DNA from: an uncultured Bacilli bacterium
GTDB lineage: Bacteria; Bacillota_I; Bacilli_A; ML615J-28; CAG-698
Reading direction: 5' to 3'
DNA length: 27,491 bases
Assembly (NCBI GenBank): GCA_947624315.1
Contig: CANQJU010000004.1
Coordinates: 1-27,491 of the forward strand
This document shows, in pieces, positions 12,883-21,211 of this stretch; within the stretch, counting starts at the first letter, position 1, and each line of letters opens with the position of its first letter. Position numbers and translations under genes: made by a program. The notes beneath the pieces are model-generated. The model saw only the letters and a program-made list of their open reading frames with translations, was not told the origin of the DNA and did no database searches.

Positions 12883-15519
12883 ATGAATAATAGTTCAAAC
12901 GTTTTGAAAAAAACACTACCATTACTGATAATTTTATTATTAATTATTGGTATAGCCATTACATGTACATCAATTAAAAGAACAAAAGATAATCCTGTTT
13001 TTAGTGACAAGGACGCTGTATATTTAACTGCTAGTGAGGATAACAATACTTATACTGTTAATAAAGGTGAAGTTTACGACGACCTAAAAGAAAGTGTTGG
13101 TTTATCTACATTAATTAACGAAGTTAATAAAGTTTTATTAAAAGAGTATTACAATAAAGTTACTGATGAAGATGTTCAAGAAGAATTTGATAAGGGTATG
13201 TTCCCTGATGGCAAAGATGATTTAACTGAAGAAGAAATCAAAGAAGCTGAAGAAGAATTCTATGATACAATGTTTTCATCTTTAGGCTTAAATACTGAAG
13301 AAGAAATTAAAGATTATTATCGTTTAAACTTAGCTAAGAAAGCTTATGCTAGAGAACAATTAGCTAAAGAAATCGAAGAACAAGATGAAAAGGCTGAAGA
13401 AGATAGTGATAAGTTCTTTAAAGAAAGTGATTATAGCACATATTACAATGCTAATTATCAACAAGAATTCTGGGCAATTATTGTTCCATTCACTACTGAA
13501 GCTCAAGCTAAAAATGCATTGGCTCAATTAGGTATTTCAATTCATAAACGCCAATCTGGTGTTGAAGGTGATTTTGATCACTGGGTTTGGAAAGCTGAAA
13601 AAGTTGAAGGCGAAGAACCAGCTGAAGAAGTAGCTTTAACTGCTAAAGAAGTTGTAAAAGCTATGATCGATATGTACAATACTGTATATGCTTATAAATT
13701 ACCTGAATATCCTAATGAAAGAATAGTTCTTAATGAAGGTAAACAATATTCATTTGATGAATTTGTAAATTATGAATTCAATACAACTTTATCTGAAGAA
13801 GATGAAACATTAAATGTTTTACATTATACATATACTGAATTATCAAATTATCAATCAAGTATTTTAAATTCTATGAGAAATACTTGGGTTGCTTATACTG
13901 CTGAAAGTGAAGCTGATAGTAGTGCTAAATGGTTTACAGTTAACCCTGTAAGTTATAATAGTGGTTCATTATATTGCTTCGTATTAAAGATTGCTGAGGA
14001 ACAACCTCAAGAATTAGATTCAGTAAGAAGTGAAATTTTTGATGCTTTAGTTGATCAAAAATTAACAACTGCTTATATTGAAGAAAAGATGGGCAATCTT
14101 CGTAAAGAAAAGAAATTAGTTATTTATGATACAGATATTGAAAGTGCATATATTAGCAGTATGTCAACATACAAAGTTGATGTTAAAAAGACTAAAGCTT
14201 CTTCAAAAGATAAGATTGCATCTTTTGAAGGTGGAGAAGTTTCTGTTAATGATTTATTCGAATTAATGGATGCTAAATATGGTGCATCTGCTGCTATTAG
14301 TATTTTAAATTATAAACGCTTAATGATTAATAAAGAATACAATGAAGTTTATGATTTCTTAGGAACTGGAAAAGAAAAAGATAAATGGCTTGATACTGAC
14401 AGATACAATGAGCTTAAAGATGAATTAGCTCAAGAAAAATTAAGTTTCACAGCTGGTTACTATGCTAGTCTTGGTTATGATCCAAGCACAATGTCATGGA
14501 CTGATTTCTTAGCAAGCGTTTATGGCGAAACTGATGAAAACTTAGTATTAGTTCGTAAATTATATAGTGATATCTTAAGTGATATTCAAACAAGTTATGG
14601 TGATTTAAAAGATGCTGATGAAGATTCTGAATTATGGAAGTTCTATAGTGAAAACATGCAAAAGATGGTTGATGAATATTTCAATGTTAAAGGTGTTCAT
14701 TTATTAATCTGTGTTTATAATGATCCAAAAGATGCTACATCTTCATCTAGTACACAAATCAATCCTGAAGAATGGACTGAAGAACAAATCACTTTAGCTA
14801 AAGAATTACATAACCAAATTATTACATATCTTGAAAACACTCAAGGAACAATCCAAGAAAAGATGCAAGCAATCGCTACTGCTTTCTCAACTGGATTAAG
14901 ATTCTTACCAACTCTTGAACAAAATGTTGAAGCACAACCTGTTATTGAAGGAGTTAAATATGTATTCGATAACATCGAAGTTGCTAAATTCCGTTCAGCT
15001 GGTTTAAGTGTTATTTATCAAGATTTAGGTTCATTCACAAATGGTAAGATGGTTGAAGCTTTTAACGATGTTGTTAAAGGTATTTGGGATGAAAATCCAA
15101 CATCTGAAAGTATGGTAATTTATAAAGATTACTTACAAACAGAATTCGGATTCCACATCTATGCTAACTTAAGTAGTACAGCTATTACTGAATGGACAAA
15201 CGATGAAGAAGGAGATAAAGAAGTTAAAGGTGTTCTTCCAACATTAGAATATATCAAGAAATACATTGAAGATTCAAGTGATGAAGACTTAACAACTTCT
15301 ATTAAAACAGCTATTACAACATATTACACTCCAATTTATAATGAATTAACTGGAAGTAATAATTTATATATTCATGAATATCAAGCAATTCAAAAGTTAA
15401 ATGTTAACTTACAAGGTGCAAATTATTCAAGTGAAATTTGGAACAAGGTTTTAACAAAAGCTATTGAATCTTGGAGCGAAAATTTCAAATATGTAAAAGT
15501 TGAAGGCGCTGCTGAATAA
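12883..15519 (+). CDS. Large PrsA-like membrane-anchored foldase (SurA/parvulin type)
   Basis: An 878-residue extracytoplasmic protein with one N-terminal membrane helix (about 11-29). Cys28 sits in AITC, a poor lipobox, so it may be a membrane anchor rather than a lipoprotein. The acidic body has parvulin-like pieces. FWAIIVPFTTEAQAKNALAQL near residue 193 resembles the opening strand-helix of a prolyl isomerase domain. VKGVHLLICVYNDP near 605 and TEFGFHIYANLSS near 755 resemble the start and end of another. KKLVIYDTDIESAY near 415 is typical of the segment after a PrsA isomerase. PrsA proteins usually have about 300 residues, so this is nearly three times larger. The ATG 12883 follows AAAGGAG (12867-12873). 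Position after yhaM matches B. subtilis prsA. Likely role: folding of secreted proteins; activity is uncertain. Confidence 0.7.
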   Translation: MNNSSNVLKKTLPLLIILLLIIGIAITCTSIKRTKDNPVFSDKDAVYLTASEDNNTYTVNKGEVYDDLKESVGLSTLINEVNKVLLKEYYNKVTDEDVQEEFDKGMFPDGKDDLTEEEIKEAEEEFYDTMFSSLGLNTEEEIKDYYRLNLAKKAYAREQLAKEIEEQDEKAEEDSDKFFKESDYSTYYNANYQQEFWAIIVPFTTEAQAKNALAQLGISIHKRQSGVEGDFDHWVWKAEKVEGEEPAEEVALTAKEVVKAMIDMYNTVYAYKLPEYPNERIVLNEGKQYSFDEFVNYEFNTTLSEEDETLNVLHYTYTELSNYQSSILNSMRNTWVAYTAESEADSSAKWFTVNPVSYNSGSLYCFVLKIAEEQPQELDSVRSEIFDALVDQKLTTAYIEEKMGNLRKEKKLVIYDTDIESAYISSMSTYKVDVKKTKASSKDKIASFEGGEVSVNDLFELMDAKYGASAAISILNYKRLMINKEYNEVYDFLGTGKEKDKWLDTDRYNELKDELAQEKLSFTAGYYASLGYDPSTMSWTDFLASVYGETDENLVLVRKLYSDILSDIQTSYGDLKDADEDSELWKFYSENMQKMVDEYFNVKGVHLLICVYNDPKDATSSSSTQINPEEWTEEQITLAKELHNQIITYLENTQGTIQEKMQAIATAFSTGLRFLPTLEQNVEAQPVIEGVKYVFDNIEVAKFRSAGLSVIYQDLGSFTNGKMVEAFNDVVKGIWDENPTSESMVIYKDYLQTEFGFHIYANLSSTAITEWTNDEEGDKEVKGVLPTLEYIKKYIEDSSDEDLTTSIKTAITTYYTPIYNELTGSNNLYIHEYQAIQKLNVNLQGANYSSEIWNKVLTKAIESWSENFKYVKVEGAAE

Positions 15520-15534
15520 TTAATGATAATAAAT

Positions 15535-15565
15535 GCCTGTCTAAATAAAGTTAGACAGGCTTTTT
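15535..15565 (+). terminator. Terminator of the PrsA-like gene
   Basis: GCCTGTCTAA (15535-15544) pairs perfectly with TTAGACAGGC (15551-15560), followed by TTTTT. Confidence 0.95.
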
Positions 15566-15577
15566 ATATTGAAGTAT

Positions 15578-15607
15578 AAAAAAGGGAGAGCAAATCTCTC
15601 CATTTTT
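15578..15607 (-). terminator. Terminator of the XRE regulator gene
   Basis: On the minus strand GGAGAG (15601-15596), loop ATTTG, CTCTCC (15590-15585), then C and six T. Confidence 0.85.
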
Positions 15608-15616
15608 AAAAGCATA

Positions 15617-16225
15617 TTATTCTGTTTTCTCTTTGTTTTTATTCCTTTTGGAATTAACAATTAAAACGAACCAAAGTATAATCAATATTTGCAAAGGAGC
15701 AATACATATAAATAAATACCATAATCCATGAGCTGTCAAACATATTGCTAGAGGAATTGACCAAGCAAAAGCAGAAATAGAAATGCATTTTTCAAAGTTA
15801 TTTCCCCAAATACAACTAAAGACAATTAAAATAATTAAGGAAATAGGAATAGCATATATGAAAGCTAGCCAAGCAACTTTAACTAAATCTTTGTTTATTA
15901 AAATCATTAAAACAAAAGAAACAGTTGCAATCAACCAAATTAATCCCATTGATAAAATAGTAATTAAAAGTCTATTTATTCTTAAGGTTACTTTTGGAGA
16001 TGTTGGAACTTCACTTGCTAGGTCATTAAGAGTTACACCATATATATTAGCAAGAACTTGCAAAATATATAGGTCGGGTAAGTTCTCTCCTCTTTCCCAT
16101 TTTGAAATAGCTTTGTCAGAATAATTAAGTTTCTGAGCTAATTCATTTTGAGTCATTTTATTTAATTTTCGGTAATATACCAAATTTTTAGCTACTTGTT
16201 TTTTAAAATCATTTTCTTGTATCAT
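15617..16225 (-). CDS. XRE-family transcriptional regulator with membrane domain
   Basis: A 202-residue protein. The N-terminal third is a Cro/CI-type helix-turn-helix (KQVAKNLVYYRKLNKMTQ, ELAQKLNYSDKAISKWERGE, NLPDLYILQVLANIYGVTLN). The rest has about four hydrophobic helices from residue 88 on, ending in a basic tail. Such fusions tether a repressor to the membrane, and are common in Firmicutes; the signal is unknown. There is no SD site before the ATG, and the promoter -10 is only 9 bases away, so the mRNA appears leaderless. It is divergent from the PAP2-like gene, a natural target candidate, along with its own promoter. Confidence 0.88.
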   Translation of the reverse strand: MIQENDFKKQVAKNLVYYRKLNKMTQNELAQKLNYSDKAISKWERGENLPDLYILQVLANIYGVTLNDLASEVPTSPKVTLRINRLLITILSMGLIWLIATVSFVLMILINKDLVKVAWLAFIYAIPISLIILIVFSCIWGNNFEKCISISAFAWSIPLAICLTAHGLWYLFICIAPLQILIILWFVLIVNSKRNKNKEKTE

Positions 16226-16234
16226 AATATTTAA

Positions 16235-16263
16235 ATTATAGCATAGATTATTGCTTTTTTCAA
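16235..16263 (-). promoter_or_regulatory. Strong sigma-A promoter of the XRE gene giving a near-leaderless mRNA
   Basis: On the minus strand TTGAAA (16263-16258), exactly 17 bases, TATAAT (16240-16235). Transcription should begin near 16228, about three bases before the ATG at 16225. Confidence 0.75.
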
Positions 16264-16367
16264 CTTTAATAATTTAAAAAAATGACAATTCTACTTGGAG
16301 TAGAGGGGCATTCTCTTATCAATTTACCTCACTAAACTTAAAAGATAGTTAAAGAATTTTTAGTAGG

Positions 16368-16397
16368 TTGTTATGCGAGTAACTTTTTTGGTAAAAT
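16368..16397 (+). promoter_or_regulatory. Promoter of the PAP2-like/DegV operon
   Basis: TTGTTA (16368-16373), 18 bases, and TAAAAT (16392-16397) preceded by TGG (extended -10). Confidence 0.5.
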
Positions 16398-16415
16398 TAT
16401 CGAGAGGTGAAATTA

Positions 16416-16991
16416 ATGAATAAAATTGCAAAGGTAATAAGAGTTATAACTGTTGCTCCTATAATGGCCATAATTCTTACAAGTCTTTTATTCCTTTATG
16501 AGAATGCATATTTTAGAATATGGGATTATATTATGAATTTGGCAATGATTGTTATACTTCCAGTTTTATCATATCCTGCTCAAAGAGTATTTAAGATTTT
16601 TAAAGGTGATATGCGTTGTGGGGAAAGAAAATTAGCAATTATTTTTTCGTGTTGTGGATATACAATTAATTCATTGTATTTGTTGTTTTTACCAACATCC
16701 AATATTTATAAAATAATGGTTTTAACATATTTGTTTTCGGGATGGTTAATTTTTATATTCACTTTTATATTTAAAAGTGATGCCAGTGGGCATATGTGTG
16801 GTGTAAGTGGTCCAGTAGCGCTTTTGTTTTATGCTTTTGGAACTTATTTTGCCCTTTTCTTTATCTTGCTTATTGCTGTAGGTTGGTCATCAATTTATTT
16901 AAAAAGACATAATATAAAACAATTATTACTGGGAACCTTTATCCCTTGGGTTTCCCTAATCGTATCAATATTAATAATAGGAGGAAAATAA
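16416..16991 (+). CDS. PAP2-like multi-pass membrane protein
   Basis: A 191-residue protein with about six hydrophobic helices. It resembles the PAP2/type 2 lipid phosphatase fold. ASGH at 123-126 fits the PSGH motif, and the segment around 158-169 (SSIYLKRHNIKQ) fits SRx5Hx3D with the His kept, but Arg changed to Ser and Asp to Gln. The KxxxxxxRP motif is not clear. It is therefore either a diverged lipid phosphatase or a non-catalytic relative. ATG 16416 is chosen over an in-frame GTG at 16407, which lies inside the GAGAGG ribosome site. The gene ends one base before degV-like, so the two are co-transcribed. Confidence 0.5.
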   Translation: MNKIAKVIRVITVAPIMAIILTSLLFLYENAYFRIWDYIMNLAMIVILPVLSYPAQRVFKIFKGDMRCGERKLAIIFSCCGYTINSLYLLFLPTSNIYKIMVLTYLFSGWLIFIFTFIFKSDASGHMCGVSGPVALLFYAFGTYFALFFILLIAVGWSSIYLKRHNIKQLLLGTFIPWVSLIVSILIIGGK

Positions 16992-16992
16992 A

Positions 16993-17880
16993 ATGAAAGA
17001 TTATTTAATTACTTGTTCATCAACAGTTGATTTACCAAAAGAATATTTGGAACAAAGAAATATTCCTTATGTTCAATTCCATTTTGAAATAGATGGAAAA
17101 GAGTATAAAGATGATTTAGGTGTGACTGTCACTTATGAGGAGTTTTATCAAAAAATAAAAGAAGGTGCTAATACCAAAACATCTCAAGTTAATGTTAAAG
17201 AATATGTTGAATTCTTTACACCTTTATTAGAAGAAGGATATGACATTTTACATGTTGAATTATCATCTGGTATTTCTGGATCTTCTAATTCGGCTAACAT
17301 TGCTAAAAATGAATTAGAGAGTAAATATCCTGATAGAAAAATAATGGTAGTTGATTCATTAGGAGCTTCAAGTGGTTTTGGTCTTTTAGTTGATACTTTA
17401 AAAACAATGAAAGACAATGGAGCAACAATGGAAGAAGTTTATGAATGGGCTGAGAACAATAAATTGAATGTTCATCATTGGTTCTTTTCAACAAGCCTAG
17501 AACACTATAAAAAAGGTGGAAGAATTTCATCAACAGCTTTCTTCTTTGGAAGCTTGTTAAATATATTCCCATTGTTAAATGTTTCGAATGATGGACGTTT
17601 AATAGTTAGACAAAAGGTTCATGGCAAGAAAAAACTTTTCAAAGAAATGTTATCGAAAATGGAAGAAAATGCTATTGATGGTCTTAACTATAGTGGTAAA
17701 TGTTTTATGTGTCATTCTGATAGTTTAGAAGATGCTAAAACAATGGCAAGTTTAATTGAGGCAAAGTTTCCAAAACTAAATGGAAAAGTAATGATAAATA
17801 ATATCGGAACAACAATTGGTTCCCATACAGGATGTGGAACAGTAGCAATTTTCTTTTATGGAAAGAAACGTATAAATTAG
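16993..17880 (+). CDS. DegV family fatty-acid-binding protein
   Basis: DegV/FakB proteins hold a fatty acid and present it to the kinase FakA for phosphorylation and use in phospholipids. The 295-residue product has the standard two-domain layout. Visible landmarks are ITCSSTVDLPKEYL at the N-terminus (usually DSTxDL), KTSQVNVKEYVEFF, HVELSSGISGSSNSAN, MVVDSLGASSGFGLLV and the family motif YKKGGRISSTAFFFGSLLNI, then IGTTIGSHTGCGTVAIFF at the end. The SD site GGAGG overlaps the end of the preceding membrane protein gene. Pairing with a PAP2-like protein would fit lipid turnover, but that is inference. No fakA gene is in the window. Confidence 0.92.
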   Translation: MKDYLITCSSTVDLPKEYLEQRNIPYVQFHFEIDGKEYKDDLGVTVTYEEFYQKIKEGANTKTSQVNVKEYVEFFTPLLEEGYDILHVELSSGISGSSNSANIAKNELESKYPDRKIMVVDSLGASSGFGLLVDTLKTMKDNGATMEEVYEWAENNKLNVHHWFFSTSLEHYKKGGRISSTAFFFGSLLNIFPLLNVSNDGRLIVRQKVHGKKKLFKEMLSKMEENAIDGLNYSGKCFMCHSDSLEDAKTMASLIEAKFPKLNGKVMINNIGTTIGSHTGCGTVAIFFYGKKRIN

Positions 17881-17900
17881 GCATTTATGTGCCTTTTTTA
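17880..17900 (+). terminator. Terminator after the DegV gene
   Basis: GGCA (17880-17883) pairs with TGCC (17890-17893) around TTTATG, followed by seven T. The stem is short but the T-tract is good. Confidence 0.7.
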
Positions 17901-17930
17901 TTTTATCTGGATAGTATCTATTAATCAATC

Positions 17931-17959
17931 TTGAAAAAAAGCTGTAAGTAGGGTATAAT
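17931..17959 (+). promoter_or_regulatory. Sigma-A promoter of the walJ-rlmH-uvrB-mnmA-recD2 operon
   Basis: TTGAAA (17931-17936), exactly 17 bases, TATAAT (17954-17959). Start near 17966; the next five genes follow with gaps of 18 bases or less. Confidence 0.85.
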
Positions 17960-17981
17960 TATTATTAAGTGAGGAAAGCAA

Positions 17982-18755
17982 ATGAAGTTTACAGTTTTAG
18001 CAAGTGGATCAAAAGGAAATATGACTTATATTGAATGTGGTCATCATAAAATACTTTTAGATTGTGGGATATCTTTACTTAATGCCAAAAAAAGAATAAG
18101 TGAGATATCATTCGAAGGAATAACCGAAATATTTATTACTCATGAACATGGTGATCATGTTAAATTCTTAGACACTGTTTTAAAGAAAACTAAAGCTAGT
18201 TTATATATTAATTCCGAATCATTTTATTCTTTAAAAAAGGAAACAATTGAAAATTTATCTAATTATAAAGTATATTTTATTGAAGGTGATAGTCATTATC
18301 AAATTGATGAAGACTTAGAAGTATTTACTTTACAGTTATCACATGATGCTATTAATACAATTGGATATATTTTTAAAAGTGGTGATAAACAATTGGGATA
18401 TATAACTGATACAGGTTTTATTCCCCCACGTTATTTAAAAGTTTTATCAAAATTAGATGGATTAATCATCGAATCTAATCATGATATTGATATGTTAAAA
18501 AATAGTGATCGAGAAGAAATTTTAAAGGAACGTATTCTTTCACCTATTGGACATTTGTCAAATACAAATTGTTTTTTGATTTTGAAAAATATTATTAGTG
18601 ATAGATTAAAAACAATTGTTTTAGCACATATATCTCAAGAATGTAATTGTTTAGATTGTTTAAATTGTGATGTAATTGTTCCTTTAAAAGAAATATATCA
18701 AGGAGATATTTTAGTTGCTAGTCAAAACGAAGCAACTGAAATAGTAGAATTATAA
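17982..18755 (+). CDS. walJ: Metallo-beta-lactamase fold hydrolase WalJ/YycJ
   Basis: A 257-residue hydrolase of the WalJ (YycJ) type, a 5'-3' exonuclease-like enzyme linked to cell-wall and DNA-repair phenotypes in Bacilli. The N-terminus VLASGSKGNMTYIECG is diagnostic. The metal-binding motif THEHGDH lies near residue 52, a further His in LQLSHDAINTIGY near 122, DTGF near 148, ESNHD near 167, and LAHIS near 213. GAGGAAAG precedes the ATG. The last base of its stop codon is the first base of rlmH. B. subtilis also has walJ close to rlmH (walJ-htrC-rlmH), but the walRKHI genes are not in front of it here. Confidence 0.92.
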   Translation: MKFTVLASGSKGNMTYIECGHHKILLDCGISLLNAKKRISEISFEGITEIFITHEHGDHVKFLDTVLKKTKASLYINSESFYSLKKETIENLSNYKVYFIEGDSHYQIDEDLEVFTLQLSHDAINTIGYIFKSGDKQLGYITDTGFIPPRYLKVLSKLDGLIIESNHDIDMLKNSDREEILKERILSPIGHLSNTNCFLILKNIISDRLKTIVLAHISQECNCLDCLNCDVIVPLKEIYQGDILVASQNEATEIVEL

Positions 18756-19216
18756 TGGATATTACTTTAATGGTTGTTGGAAAGATAAAAGAAGATTTTT
18801 TAGATGATGGAATTAAAGAATATTTAAAAAGAATAAAAGCTTTTTGCAATTTAAAAATAGTTGAGATAAAGGAAAGCAATTTAGGAGAAACTAATAAAGA
18901 TTTGCACAATGAGGGAATTCTTATTTTAAATAGTTTAAAGAATGATGATTACGTTGTAACTTTAGAAATTGAAGGCAAGATGATTTCAAGTAATGAATTT
19001 GCTAGTTTTTTAAGTGAACATTTTACTTATGACAATCGCTCTTTAGTTTTTATTATTGGTTCTAGTTGTGGTTTAAGTAAAGAAGTGAAAGAAAGAAGTA
19101 ACTATAAACTATCTTTTTCTAAAATGACTTTTCCTCATCAATTAATGAGACTAATTTTTTTAGAGCAATTGTATCGAGCCTTTACGATTATTAATAATAA
19201 AAAATATCATAAGTAA
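18755..19216 (+). CDS. rlmH: 23S rRNA pseudouridine-1915 N3-methyltransferase
   Basis: RlmH, a SPOUT-class methyltransferase, modifies pseudouridine 1915 in helix 69 of 23S rRNA on the assembled ribosome. The 153-residue length is slightly below the usual 155-159. N-terminal ITLMVVGKIKEDFLDDGIKEYLKRI, the SAM-knot segments FIIGSSCGLSKEV and LSFSKMTFPHQLMRLIFLEQLYRAF and a C-terminal YHK are all characteristic. The ATG overlaps the walJ stop by one base, so translation is coupled. Confidence 0.96.
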   Translation: MDITLMVVGKIKEDFLDDGIKEYLKRIKAFCNLKIVEIKESNLGETNKDLHNEGILILNSLKNDDYVVTLEIEGKMISSNEFASFLSEHFTYDNRSLVFIIGSSCGLSKEVKERSNYKLSFSKMTFPHQLMRLIFLEQLYRAFTIINNKKYHK

Positions 19217-19228
19217 GAAGGTGAAAGA

Positions 19229-21202
19229 ATGTTTGACTTAGTATCAAAATTTTCTCCTAGTGGTGATCAGCCACAAGCCATTGATAAATTGGTTAAGGGA
19301 ATAAATGATGGCAAAAAATATCAAGTTTTGTTAGGAGCAACAGGAACCGGCAAAACTTTTACAATGGCCAATGTAATTAAACAAGTTAATAAGAAAACTT
19401 TGGTACTAGCTCATAATAAAACTTTGGCTGGTCAATTATATAGCGAACTAAAGTCATTTTTTCCTAATAATCATGTTGAATACTTTATTTCATATTATGA
19501 TTATTATCAACCTGAAGCTTATGTTGCTTCTAAAGATTTATATATTGAAAAAGATTGTAGCATTAATGATGATATAGATCAAATGCGCCATAGTGCTGTT
19601 AGCAGTTTGCTCGAATATGATGATGTGATTGTTGTTGCGAGTGTATCATGTATATATGGTATTGGTGATCCCGATGATTATCGTGAAAAGATGTTGACTT
19701 TAAGAGAAGGAGATATTTTTCCTCGAGAAACACTTTTAGAGAGATTAGTTAATATGCAATATAATCGTAATGATTATGAGCTTAAAAGAGGTACTTTTCG
19801 TCTAAAGGGAGATACTATCGATATTATACCTTTGTCAGAAAAACAAGAAGCTATTCGTTTAGAATATTTTGATGATGAAATTGAAAAGATTAAGATTGTT
19901 GATACAATAACTGGTAAAACTGTTCAAAGCAAGAAAATGATAACTATTTCTCCAGCAACTCTTTTTGCCATTGGCGATGATAAAAAAGAAGAAGCTTTGC
20001 GAAGAATTAGAAAAGAACTTGAAGAACGCATTGAATATTTTACCAAAAATAATCAGCTATTAGCTGCAGAAAGAATTAAAAGTAGAACTCTATATGATTT
20101 AGAAATGATTGAAGAAGTTGGTTATTGTAGTGGAATTGAAAATTATTCTCGTCATATGAGTTTAAGAGAAGAAGGAGAAATGCCTTCAACATTAATGGAT
20201 TTTTTTGGTGATGATTTTTTATTGATAGTTGATGAATCACATGTTACTATCCCCCAAGTAAGAGGAATGTATAATGGTGATAGGGCAAGAAAAATGAGCC
20301 TTGTGGAAAATGGATTTCGTTTGCCATCAGCTTTAGACAATCGTCCCTTAAGATTTGAAGAATTTGAAAAAAAGATTAAACAAGTAGTATATGTTAGTGC
20401 AACTCCTAGTGAATATGAATTAAGTCAAACAGATGAAGTTGTTGAACAAATTATTCGTCCAACAGGTTTACTTGATCCAATGGTTGAGGTTAGGAAAAGT
20501 CAAAATCAAATTGATGATTTAATCAGTGAAATAAGAAAAAGAATTGCCGCAAACGAGCGTGTTTTGGTTTTAACTTTAACTATTCAAATGAGTGAAGATT
20601 TAACTAAATATTTAAAGGAATTGAATATTAAAGTTACATATCTTCATTCAGAGATAAAATCATTAGAAAGACTAGAAGTAATTAGAGCTCTAAGAATGGG
20701 AACTTATGATGTTCTAGTAGGAATTAATCTTTTGAGGGAAGGATTAGATATTCCTGAAGTATCTTTGATTGCTATTTTAGATGCTGATAAAGAAGGATTT
20801 TTACGTAGTGAAACATCTTTGATTCAAACAATAGGACGAGCTGCTCGAAATGAACATGGTAAAGTAATTATGTATGCTGATAAGATTACTGCCTCAATGG
20901 ATAAAGCTATTGTTGAGACATTTAGAAGACGAACAATTCAAAATCAATATAATGTTGATCATAATATTGTTCCAAAAACTATATATAAAGATATTCAAGA
21001 ATCATTCACAATTAGTAATGAAGAAGTCGAAGATAATGGTGGTGTTATCGATATGACATCATTAAGTGATATGAGCAATATGGAAAAGAAAAAGCTTATC
21101 AGTAATCTAGAAACACAAATGAAAGAAGCTGCTAAAAATTTAGATTTCGAACAAGCTATGTCTTTAAGAGATATAATATTCGAACTGAAAGCAAGTTTAT
21201 AA
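19229..21202 (+). CDS. uvrB: UvrABC excision nuclease subunit B
   Basis: UvrB receives damaged DNA from UvrA, verifies the lesion and recruits UvrC for incision. The 657-residue length is normal. Walker A is GATGTGKT (36-43); the damage-probing beta-hairpin has YYDYYQPEAYV; VASVSCIYGIGDP follows. The helicase DESH box is in VDESHVTIPQ. VSATPSEYEL, REGLDIPEVSLIAILDADKE and TIGRAARN are the later helicase motifs. The UVR coiled-coil that binds UvrC is at the C-terminus (LETQMKEAAKNLDFEQAMSL). The usual partner uvrA is not adjacent; instead the gene sits between rRNA and tRNA modification genes. Confidence 0.98.
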   Translation: MFDLVSKFSPSGDQPQAIDKLVKGINDGKKYQVLLGATGTGKTFTMANVIKQVNKKTLVLAHNKTLAGQLYSELKSFFPNNHVEYFISYYDYYQPEAYVASKDLYIEKDCSINDDIDQMRHSAVSSLLEYDDVIVVASVSCIYGIGDPDDYREKMLTLREGDIFPRETLLERLVNMQYNRNDYELKRGTFRLKGDTIDIIPLSEKQEAIRLEYFDDEIEKIKIVDTITGKTVQSKKMITISPATLFAIGDDKKEEALRRIRKELEERIEYFTKNNQLLAAERIKSRTLYDLEMIEEVGYCSGIENYSRHMSLREEGEMPSTLMDFFGDDFLLIVDESHVTIPQVRGMYNGDRARKMSLVENGFRLPSALDNRPLRFEEFEKKIKQVVYVSATPSEYELSQTDEVVEQIIRPTGLLDPMVEVRKSQNQIDDLISEIRKRIAANERVLVLTLTIQMSEDLTKYLKELNIKVTYLHSEIKSLERLEVIRALRMGTYDVLVGINLLREGLDIPEVSLIAILDADKEGFLRSETSLIQTIGRAARNEHGKVIMYADKITASMDKAIVETFRRRTIQNQYNVDHNIVPKTIYKDIQESFTISNEEVEDNGGVIDMTSLSDMSNMEKKKLISNLETQMKEAAKNLDFEQAMSLRDIIFELKASL

Positions 21203-21211
21203 GGAGAAATT

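Noticed and set aside
15783..16124. Plus-strand frame opposite the XRE regulator
   Set aside because: The minus-strand product has a clear HTH and membrane helices; the plus frame has no recognisable features.
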